Source: Betaproteobacteria bacterium
Lineage (GTDB): Bacteria > Pseudomonadota > Gammaproteobacteria > Burkholderiales > Burkholderiaceae
Assembly (NCBI GenBank): GCA_947468785.1
Contig: CANIMS010000025.1
Location: 1 to 11,662, forward strand
Direction: 5' to 3'
Length of the DNA stretch: 11,662 bases
In this document: positions 1-5,772 of the stretch, in pieces
Position numbering within the stretch: position 1 is the stretch's first letter
Layout: each line of letters starts with the position of its first letter
The notes under the pieces: model-generated
What the model saw: only the letters and a program-made list of their open reading frames with translations
Database searches by the model: none
Told to the model about the DNA's origin: nothing
Position numbers and translations under genes: made by a program

Positions 1-2
1 CC

Positions 3-242
3 ATTGTGGCTGAACTAAGCGGCTGGGAAATTAACCCCGCTCCCGTGCTCACCAATACCTGCTATAGCTTTGTGAATAGCAAAGAGGTGGTTCACGTAGC
101 AAGTGTTCATCAATACAGCGCAGCAGAGAAAACGTTCAAGACTGTTCCTGGCTCTGGAGGCCTATCTCCAGCACCGTCAGTTCTTGAGGGTATATATGCT
201 TGGGGTTGGGCTCGTAATATTTGGGCAGATAGCTTGGCTTAA
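3..242 (+). CDS. fccB: Flavocytochrome c sulfide dehydrogenase flavoprotein subunit, C-terminal fragment (partial)
   Basis: This is the last 79 codons of a gene entering from the left edge. The frame is open from position 3 and ends at a TAA at 240-242. The fragment resembles the C-terminal domain of FCSD flavoproteins, which oxidise sulfide in the periplasm with FAD and pass electrons to a cytochrome c subunit. The evidence is the stretch NPAPVLTNTCYSFV, followed by VVHVASVHQY, TVPGSGG and a YAWGWARNIWADSLA-type tail. The Cys in NTCYS lies about 59 residues from the C-terminus, roughly where the family has one of its two redox-active disulfide cysteines. The GTG at position 6 is an internal codon, not the true start. 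The FAD-binding domain lies outside the window. A related FAD-dependent oxidoreductase is the main alternative. The pirin gene follows after only 9 bases on the same strand. Confidence 0.75.
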   Translation: MVAELSGWEINPAPVLTNTCYSFVNSKEVVHVASVHQYSAAEKTFKTVPGSGGLSPAPSVLEGIYAWGWARNIWADSLA

Positions 243-251
243 TCACCCACG

Positions 252-953
252 ATGCAGTTGCTTAGAAGATCCCAAGAGCGCGGCTATGCTGACCACGGTT
301 GGCTTAAAAGCTATCACTCGTTTTCCTTTGCTGGATACCATGACCCTCGCTTTATGGGTTGGGGGAATCTCAGGGTAATCAATGAAGACCGTGTTGCGGC
401 TGGACAAGGATTTGGGAAACACGGTCACCGCAATATGGAAATCATCAGCTATGTTTTGTCAGGTGAACTAGCCCACGAAGACAGCATAGGGAATATCAAA
501 GGCATTCCGCCAGGCGATGTGCAACGCATGAGTGCAGGCACCGGAGTGACACATAGTGAATTCAACCATGCTAAAGATCAAACAACCCATTTCTTGCAGA
601 TTTGGATTGAACCAAATACCTTAGAGGTAGAACCAAGCTATGAACAAAAAACGATTCCGCCAGCTGATAAGCAAGGAAAGCTGTGTTTAATTGCGTCCCA
701 GAATGGACAAAATCACTCCGTCAAAATTCATGCAGATGCCAACTTATATTCTGGTCTTTTTGAAGGCACGCAAACGGCAGAGCTAGCTCTAGACCCAAAA
801 CGCAAAGCTTATGTCCATTTGATTCGTGGCTCACTAAAGATTAATGGGCAAGAAATTTCAGGTGGAGACGCCCTGCTCATCGACAATGAAAGCAAGATAT
901 CTATCAGTGAGGGTAAAAACGCTGAGGTATTAGTATTTGACCTCAGCGCATAA
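252..953 (+). CDS. Pirin family protein (YhhW-like bicupin)
   Basis: This 233-residue protein belongs to the pirin family, cytoplasmic double-cupin proteins that bind one metal in the N-terminal cupin. Some bacterial members, such as E. coli YhhW, have quercetin 2,3-dioxygenase activity in vitro, but the physiological role is usually unknown. The opening RRSQERGYADHGWLKSYHSF and the DPRFMGWGNLRVIN segment match the family start, so the ATG at 252 is a good choice although no clear Shine-Dalgarno precedes it. The metal ligands are visible as H57 and H59 (GKHGHRNMEI) and H101 and E103 (TGVTHSEFN). The C-terminal cupin spans roughly residues 140-233. The gene starts 9 bases after the sulfide dehydrogenase gene and is probably co-transcribed with it. 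Its last codons contain a hairpin that looks like the terminator of the opposing operon. Confidence 0.92.
   Translation: MQLLRRSQERGYADHGWLKSYHSFSFAGYHDPRFMGWGNLRVINEDRVAAGQGFGKHGHRNMEIISYVLSGELAHEDSIGNIKGIPPGDVQRMSAGTGVTHSEFNHAKDQTTHFLQIWIEPNTLEVEPSYEQKTIPPADKQGKLCLIASQNGQNHSVKIHADANLYSGLFEGTQTAELALDPKRKAYVHLIRGSLKINGQEISGGDALLIDNESKISISEGKNAEVLVFDLSA
915..948 (-). terminator. Intrinsic terminator of the minus-strand operon, inside the pirin gene
   Basis: A perfect 9-base inverted repeat is present: CGCTGAGGT at 920-928 and ACCTCAGCG at 940-948, with an 11-base loop. Read on the minus strand, the stem is followed at once by five T residues (919 to 915). It lies about 22 bases beyond the stop codon of the Bug-protein gene. 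This is the layout of a Rho-independent terminator for the operon that begins near 4694. On the plus strand no T-run follows, so it would act mainly in one direction. Confidence 0.7.
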
Positions 954-969
954 ACAAGCTCTCGCTCAA

Positions 970-1941
970 TTAATCTAACTTAATCTTTGCTTTTTCTATT
1001 ACGACTTTCCAGCGGGCGATATCCGAGTTATATAAGTCGGTAAATTGCTGGGTGTTCATAGGAGCAACCTGAACTCCTGCCTTCACAAAGCGCTCTTTCA
1101 TCTCTGGGGTATCCAGAATCTTCAGAATAGTATTGTTCAGTGTTTGCACAATAGCGGTTGGAGTGCCCGCTGGTACAAACATACCCTGCCAAAGTGCCAT
1201 TTCATAACCCTTTACTCCAGCCTCTTGCATGGTTGGCAATTCAGGAGCACCACTAAAGCGATTTTTTCCAGTCACGGCTAAGGCACGGGCTTTTTCACCC
1301 TTGTACAAAGGAAGGCCTACTGGCATGCCAGCAAAGTAAAAATCAATCTGTCCGCCAACCAAATCAGTTGCAGCAGGTGAACCACCTTTGTAAGGAATAT
1401 GAATAGCTTGCAAACCCGTGGTTGCTAAAAACAATTCTCCAGCCATGTGATCAGAGTTACCAATACCGGAAGAACCAAAACTTAATTTTCCAGGATCAGC
1501 TTTGAGCATCGCTATCAGATCAGCAACATTTTTTGCCTTCGAGTTATTGCCCACAATCAGAATATGAGGTGTTGCTGCAACACCCACTACTGGCAGTAAA
1601 TCTTTTTGGCCATTAAACGGTAATTTAGGATTAGCCGCTACGTTAATTGCTAGACCATTTTGCGCAAACAAAACGGTGTATCCATCGGGAGCACTTTTTG
1701 CAACTGCATCAGCCGCTAAGCTGCCTGCTGCACCACCACGATTTTCTACAATCACTGGCTGCTTCAAAGCAAGGCTAAGATCATTAGCAATCATTCTGCC
1801 AACAATATCCGTTGAACTACCTGGGGCATAGCCAATCATCATCTTGATAGGCTTATCAGGATAGGAGGCTACTGCAGCGCCCATCACTAAAGGTATTGCT
1901 GCCACGGTGTATGCAATGTTCTTTATTATTTTCTTAAACAT
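970..1941 (-). CDS. Bug/TctC-family periplasmic solute-binding protein
   Basis: This 323-residue secreted protein is of the Bug (TctC-like, tripartite tricarboxylate transporter receptor) family, which captures small carboxylates or other metabolites in the periplasm. The N-terminus is a signal peptide: MFKKIIKN, then a hydrophobic run to about residue 22, and a likely cleavage after AVA (residue 25). Family hallmarks are PDKPIKMMIGYAPG with D45 (STDIVGR), VENRGGAAGSLAAD near residue 65, SAPDGYTVLF, and the later PYKGGSPAATDLVGGQID region. A strong Shine-Dalgarno GGAGGAG (1947-1953) sits 5 bases before the ATG and fixes the start. It is the last gene of the four-gene operon, 19 bases after the dehydrogenase gene. 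No TctA/TctB membrane genes are in the window, as is common for Bug proteins. The ligand is unknown; context suggests a sugar acid or related hydroxy acid. Confidence 0.93.
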   Translation of the reverse strand: MFKKIIKNIAYTVAAIPLVMGAAVASYPDKPIKMMIGYAPGSSTDIVGRMIANDLSLALKQPVIVENRGGAAGSLAADAVAKSAPDGYTVLFAQNGLAINVAANPKLPFNGQKDLLPVVGVAATPHILIVGNNSKAKNVADLIAMLKADPGKLSFGSSGIGNSDHMAGELFLATTGLQAIHIPYKGGSPAATDLVGGQIDFYFAGMPVGLPLYKGEKARALAVTGKNRFSGAPELPTMQEAGVKGYEMALWQGMFVPAGTPTAIVQTLNNTILKILDTPEMKERFVKAGVQVAPMNTQQFTDLYNSDIARWKVVIEKAKIKLD

Positions 1942-1960
1942 ATTGTCTCCTCCACAAAAT

Positions 1961-3019
1961 TTAAATACTTAATGATGCTACTCCACATTCCTTGGCACAG
2001 ATATTTAAGGCTTCCAATAACTCTGGAGTCAGTGGAATGCCTTGGCGCATTCTTTCGGCCATCACCCTTGCAGCACCCTCCCCTGGCACGCGAATTTCCT
2101 TTACACCAGGCAAGGTAGATGAACTCTTCAGATCATCTACTAGAGCGATCACTCTGTGAATGAATTCTTGTTTATCCCCAAACGCACTAGGGTCTACCGC
2201 AATAATGGTTTGGCCAGTATTGGTAATCAAATCATGATGCGCATTAAAGTCAATCGTACCCTTACCGACGGCAGCATTGTTTAGGGCTCCAGCAAGAAGG
2301 CCAATCATCACTGCCAAGCCATACCCTTTGTAGCCACCAATAGGTAATAGTGAGCCCTCAGCAGACCTCTTTGGATCAGTAATAGGCTGGCCTTGACGAT
2401 CAATCATCCAATCGTTTGGCATCTCCTCACCTTTCTGAGCCGCTAACTTCACCTTACCGTAGGCCGCAACGGTAGTGGCAATATCAAGCAAGACCATAGG
2501 ACCATCACCAGCGGGCACTGCAATTGCAATTGGATTGGTTGATAAGAGCAAATCAATCCCACCCCAAGGAGCCATGTGATTGGCATTGCCTACTGCCATG
2601 TAAATACCGATATAACCCTGTTCAGCCAATTTACGAACATAAACCGATGCAGCCCCTGAGTGATTTCCATAATGACTACCTACCCAGCAGACACTATGTT
2701 CTTTGACTTTTTCTATCGCAACTTCAACTGCCTTATTCATCACTAGGTGGCCCAAGCCATTGTCACCATTAATCAGTGCCGTAGCCCCCTTCTCGCGCTC
2801 AACTCGAATATTGGGATTTAGATTGACCCCACCCGCACGAATTCTTTTCAGATATGCGGGCAAACGAAAAATTCCATGCCCATCAGCACCTACTAAATCA
2901 GACTTAACCATGAGTTGCGCAACAATCTTGGCATCAGCAGCCGGAACCTTCACTGCACAAAGCACTTCTGCAATAAAGTGTTCAGCGTCGCTGATCGATA
3001 GGTATTTTAGATTGCCCAT
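1961..3019 (-). CDS. Ldh_2-family NAD(P)-dependent 2-hydroxyacid/2-ketoacid oxidoreductase
   Basis: This 352-residue protein belongs to the malate/L-lactate dehydrogenase-like (Ldh_2) family, which is unrelated to classical LDH. The family includes 2,3-diketo-L-gulonate reductase, ureidoglycolate dehydrogenase and sulfolactate dehydrogenase, so it interconverts 2-keto and 2-hydroxy acids with NAD(P)H. Visible hallmarks are GADGHGIFRLPAYL (H48, R52), the catalytic-region SHYGNHSGAAS (about 115-125), a STNPIAIAVPA nucleotide-site motif (160-170), and GGYKGYGLAVMIGLLAGAL (228-246). Length is normal for the family. The start lies 6 bases after the regulator's stop codon, and a weak GGAG sits about 12 bases upstream, suggesting translational coupling. 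The substrate cannot be assigned from sequence. The lactonase and dehydratase neighbours favour a sugar-acid derivative over malate or lactate. Confidence 0.88.
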   Translation of the reverse strand: MGNLKYLSISDAEHFIAEVLCAVKVPAADAKIVAQLMVKSDLVGADGHGIFRLPAYLKRIRAGGVNLNPNIRVEREKGATALINGDNGLGHLVMNKAVEVAIEKVKEHSVCWVGSHYGNHSGAASVYVRKLAEQGYIGIYMAVGNANHMAPWGGIDLLLSTNPIAIAVPAGDGPMVLLDIATTVAAYGKVKLAAQKGEEMPNDWMIDRQGQPITDPKRSAEGSLLPIGGYKGYGLAVMIGLLAGALNNAAVGKGTIDFNAHHDLITNTGQTIIAVDPSAFGDKQEFIHRVIALVDDLKSSSTLPGVKEIRVPGEGAARVMAERMRQGIPLTPELLEALNICAKECGVASLSI

Positions 3020-3025
3020 CAGATC

Positions 3026-3775
3026 TTAAATCTCCGTGCTCGCCTTAAATTCCATGCTGTAAACATACTTACCTTCTGGGTGATAAGTCATTGTTACTTC
3101 AAAAAGTTTATCTTGATCATCAAAATACCGTCGAATAATAACCAAACAAGGATCGCCTGTCTTCAGCCTCAAATGCTCAGCAATACGGGGCGTTGCCCCA
3201 AGCGCATAAACATCTAATTCAGCGCGCTCAATTCTAGCGCCATACTTTTTTTCAATCTGCTCAAATACCATTACCTGCGGGTGCTCCGGATCTGTTGTCA
3301 GCGAGGCAAACTGCGGCAGGATATAAATATCGGACCACGCAATAATTTCCTCTGTCTCACGGCGCTTACGAATTCCCCCAATGTGATACCAGGAAGAACC
3401 AACAGGACCACCAATCGCTGTACTTTGCGCCTGATCTAATTCAATGTACTCCTCAACCAAATTCAATCGATAGGTATCCCTCGGATAACTCAGGATGTCG
3501 ACAGGAGAATTAAAGCTTTGGGTAAAACGCCTTAACTTTTTCCTCGAAATAATTTGAGTAGGTGCACCTTGGCGTCGAAAAATCAGTCCATTCGTTTCCA
3601 GGATTTGCAAAGCATGGCGTAAGGTATGGCGACTTGCCTGAAAATTTTTACAAAGGTCTGCCTCGGTTGGTAAGGCAGACCCCACGGGCCAATCGCCGTT
3701 ATATATACGCTGCTCTAGCGTATTGGCTAGAGATTTATATAAGGGCAGGCGCTCTGTCAATTTAAGATAATCCAA
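3026..3775 (-). CDS. GntR-family transcriptional regulator with UTRA domain (HutC subfamily)
   Basis: This is a 249-residue, probable local repressor. Residues about 11-76 form the GntR winged helix-turn-helix: PLYKSLANTLEQRIYNGDWP, then LPTEADLCKNFQASRHTLRHALQILETNGLI, split here only for description. Residues about 95-240 form a UTRA ligand-binding domain (for example SSWYHIGGIRKR, then CLVIIRRYFDD and a YHPEGKYVYSMEF-type end). Members of this subfamily usually repress catabolic genes and release DNA on binding a pathway metabolite. The start is unusual. The frame begins with TTG at 3773-3775, inside the end of the lactonase gene (14-base overlap); another TTG follows at residue 6, and no in-frame ATG precedes the conserved domain. 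The gene is second in the operon it probably controls, implying autoregulation. Candidate operators are at 4716-4730 and 4814-4828. Confidence 0.92.
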   Translation of the reverse strand: MDYLKLTERLPLYKSLANTLEQRIYNGDWPVGSALPTEADLCKNFQASRHTLRHALQILETNGLIFRRQGAPTQIISRKKLRRFTQSFNSPVDILSYPRDTYRLNLVEEYIELDQAQSTAIGGPVGSSWYHIGGIRKRRETEEIIAWSDIYILPQFASLTTDPEHPQVMVFEQIEKKYGARIERAELDVYALGATPRIAEHLRLKTGDPCLVIIRRYFDDQDKLFEVTMTYHPEGKYVYSMEFKASTEI

Positions 3776-4694
3776 ACATCTTCTTGCCAGCGACTGGAAG
3801 ACGCGCTTTTAAGATATCTCCTGATAAGGACTCAGTGATGTAAAGGTCTTTTCCATCTGGCCCGCCAAAGCACATATTGGCTAAATGGTGATGGTGTGGA
3901 TTATCGGAATAGATCAGATGAGTAGGCAACATATTGCTATCAAATCTCCAGATACCAATACCTAGATGACAAACCAACAATCCATTTTCTGAATCCATCT
4001 CAATACCATCAGGACCTGCTACGCCGCCGGTTAACTGAACTGCAACACCCGTTTTAGAAACTGAGCCGTCAGCCATCAATGGCAATCTCCAGATTTGTTG
4101 CGAGCGAGTTGCCGCTACAAATACATGCTTCTCTTGAGTATTTAAGGTAATACCATTAGGGCTGGGTACATTCAGACATAAGCGATCGAGCTGACCATTA
4201 GCGCGCAATCGAAACACGCGACCTGTGGGATCAGCAATACCCGTCTGACCTTGGTCAGTGAAATACAAATCGCCATTAGAAGCAAAATGTAAATCATTGA
4301 GGCCTTTAAAGTTCTCGCTATACATCGAACCTAAAACAGTTTCTATTTTTCCTGTCTTTGTATCTAAGGCAATCAAACCCATTTTGTAATCGCAAATAAA
4401 TGCACGGCCATCTTTATGAAACTTCAAACCATTTGGCCAGCCGTCGTATTGCGTAATGAGTTCCCAATCACCTTTGGGTGTAATTCTGAAAATACGACCA
4501 AAGGGAATATCGACGAACCAGAGATTGCCTTCGCGATCAAAAGAAGGACCTTCTAAGAAGCACTCGACTTCGGCGCCTTGGCGATTGGGATCAGACCAAC
4601 CCGTGCGTGATTTTTTTCTGAATTTGTCCGGCATCGACATAAAAACTTCAGCTTTAATTTTCTCAACTGGCTGGAAAGGGTTATGCATAGTCAT
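3762..4694 (-). CDS. SMP-30/gluconolactonase/LRE-family lactonase
   Basis: This 310-residue six-bladed beta-propeller protein is of the SMP-30/gluconolactonase family, metal-dependent enzymes that typically hydrolyse sugar lactones to the free acids. The four expected metal ligands are visible in order: E49 (LEGPSF), N133 (GLNDLHF), N180 (SPNGITL) and D229 (GPDGIEMD). There is no signal peptide, so it should act in the cytoplasm. The ATG at 4692-4694 has a good Shine-Dalgarno, AGAGGAG at 4704-4710, nine bases upstream. It is the first gene of the minus-strand operon, and a candidate operator lies directly upstream of its ribosome binding site. The exact lactone is unknown. The family is diverse and also includes luciferin-regenerating and phosphotriesterase-like members, but the sugar-acid context supports a lactonase. 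Confidence 0.9.
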   Translation of the reverse strand: MTMHNPFQPVEKIKAEVFMSMPDKFRKKSRTGWSDPNRQGAEVECFLEGPSFDREGNLWFVDIPFGRIFRITPKGDWELITQYDGWPNGLKFHKDGRAFICDYKMGLIALDTKTGKIETVLGSMYSENFKGLNDLHFASNGDLYFTDQGQTGIADPTGRVFRLRANGQLDRLCLNVPSPNGITLNTQEKHVFVAATRSQQIWRLPLMADGSVSKTGVAVQLTGGVAGPDGIEMDSENGLLVCHLGIGIWRFDSNMLPTHLIYSDNPHHHHLANMCFGGPDGKDLYITESLSGDILKARLPVAGKKMFGLS

Positions 4695-4715
4695 AAATGA
4701 GGGCTCCTCTTAAAG

Positions 4716-4730
4716 TTATCCGTATAAGTT
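4716..4730. promoter_or_regulatory. Candidate regulator operator, copy 1 (TTATCCGTATAAGTT)
   Basis: This 15-base site lies 21 bases upstream of the lactonase ATG, just outside its ribosome binding site. It matches a second site at 4814-4828 at 13 of 15 positions on the same strand (TTAnCCGTATAnGTT). It contains a short dyad, TTAT-CCGT-ATAA. Position and repetition suggest an operator of the GntR/UTRA protein encoded next to the lactonase. The assignment is inferred, not known. Confidence 0.5.
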
Positions 4731-4780
4731 GTATTTATTGTTGAACTATTAAACCATAATTAATGATAATCTTATGCAAA

Positions 4781-4799
4781 TATTGATGCTTAATCAATA
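4781..4799. promoter_or_regulatory. Inverted repeat TATTGAT-N5-ATCAATA in divergent promoter region
   Basis: A perfect 7-base inverted repeat with a 5-base spacer (GCTTA) sits in the middle of the divergent spacer, between the two GntR-type candidate sites. It overlaps the best -35 guess for the plus-strand gene. It could be a site for a second regulator or part of the promoter. AT-rich DNA yields such dyads by chance, so confidence is limited. Confidence 0.3.
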
Positions 4800-4810
4800 G
4801 CTACTATTTT
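4783..4810 (+). promoter_or_regulatory. Possible sigma-70 promoter of the HAD-like dehydrogenase gene
   Basis: TTGATG (4783-4788) and TATTTT (4805-4810) are spaced by 16 bases. They would start transcription near 4817, inside the second candidate operator, leaving a leader of under 20 bases. The match is partial. Transcription starting inside the operator would fit repression by bound regulator. Confidence 0.25.
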
Positions 4811-4813
4811 AAC

Positions 4814-4828
4814 TTAACCGTATAGGTT
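4814..4828. promoter_or_regulatory. Candidate regulator operator, copy 2 (TTAACCGTATAGGTT)
   Basis: This is the second copy of the TTAnCCGTATAnGTT site, 98 bases centre to centre from the first. It ends five bases before the ATG at 4834. It contains the dyad AACC-GTATA-GGTT. It covers the only ribosome-binding-like bases (AGGT, 4824-4827) of the downstream gene, so a protein bound here would block transcription start or early elongation. That the GntR/UTRA protein is the binder is inferred from location. Confidence 0.5.
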
Positions 4829-4833
4829 TAAAA

Positions 4834-5772
4834 ATGATGAATTATGTCGTCGTTATCGGCACCGGAATCATGGCAGCAGGCATTGCCGCAGGCTTTATTG
4901 CCCAAAGCATTCCTGTTGTCATTTTGGGTAGATCAAAAGAAAAAGCGGATGCATGTCTAGAGAAAGCCCTATTGCTAGCAAACAAAATTGGCTTAGTAGG
5001 CTCAAATGCCCAAAAAGATGTATCCACCTTAAAAGCGGAGCAATCGACTGGTGTACTAGAAGACTGGTCAAACTGGGATCAGTGCTTGTGGGTCATTGAG
5101 ACCGTCGCAGAAAACCTCGCATTGAAGCAAGAGATATTTCAATACTTAGATGCTGTGGTTCCTGCGCAGATTCCAATTGGTAGCAATAGCTCTGGTTTTC
5201 CGATCAGCAAAATTGCTGAGGGACTTAAAACGGCTGAGCGCATGATGGGTGCCCACTACTTCATGCCTGCTGAGGTTGTGCCCTTGGTTGAAATTGTCAT
5301 GGGACAAAAAACAGCGTTGCCATTTGCTCAGGAAGCTTGTGAGCTTTATAAGCGCATTAGCAAAAAGCCTGTACTGGTTAAAAAAGATATTCCTGGGTTT
5401 TTGGCTAACCGCATACAACACGCCCTGATGAGAGAAGCCCTTTCTTTAGTGCAAGAAGGTATCGCCACTCCAGATGACATTGATGATGCAGTGAGATATA
5501 GCTTTGGGTTTCGCTATGCCGCGGTTGGTCCAATGACTCAAAAAGAAATTTCTGGCTGGGATGGGATGGCCAATGCTGCAAGAGAAATTTACCCCTCTCT
5601 TTCGAACACGGCATATTTACCCCCTAAGGTAGAGCAATTGATGAAGGAAGGCAAAACAGGAATGAAAGCAGGCGAAGGTTTTAGAAAGTGGACGCCTGAA
5701 GAAATTGCCAAGGTATCTGACTCTTACTCTAGAAGATTAAAAGCCGCTTTTGATGTCCTTAACATTGAATAA
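4834..5772 (+). CDS. 3-hydroxyacyl-CoA dehydrogenase-fold NAD-dependent dehydrogenase, substrate unknown
   Basis: This 312-residue protein has the two-domain 3HCDH fold. The N-terminal Rossmann motif is VVVIGTGIMAAGIAAGF (GxGxMxxGIA from residue 9). The catalytic set is spaced as in the family: S119/S120 (GSNSSGFP), H141 (GAHYFMP), E153 (VPLVEIV) and N192 (FLANRIQ). The fold covers 3-hydroxybutyryl-CoA dehydrogenase, but also enzymes on free hydroxy acids such as L-gulonate 3-dehydrogenase (lambda-crystallin) and carnitine dehydrogenase. With lactonase and sugar-acid dehydratase neighbours and no acyl-CoA genes, a hydroxy-acid substrate seems more likely; this is inference. Two adjacent ATGs (4834, 4837) could start it, and only a weak AGGT precedes them, lying in a candidate operator. 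It is divergent from the lactonase operon, and its 3' end overlaps the convergent enolase gene by 14 bases. Confidence 0.85.
   Translation: MMNYVVVIGTGIMAAGIAAGFIAQSIPVVILGRSKEKADACLEKALLLANKIGLVGSNAQKDVSTLKAEQSTGVLEDWSNWDQCLWVIETVAENLALKQEIFQYLDAVVPAQIPIGSNSSGFPISKIAEGLKTAERMMGAHYFMPAEVVPLVEIVMGQKTALPFAQEACELYKRISKKPVLVKKDIPGFLANRIQHALMREALSLVQEGIATPDDIDDAVRYSFGFRYAAVGPMTQKEISGWDGMANAAREIYPSLSNTAYLPPKVEQLMKEGKTGMKAGEGFRKWTPEEIAKVSDSYSRRLKAAFDVLNIE

Noticed and set aside
5739..5751. AAAAG-CCG-CTTTT as a terminator for the enolase-family gene
   Set aside because: The stem is only five mostly A/T pairs with a three-base loop and is not followed by a T-run.
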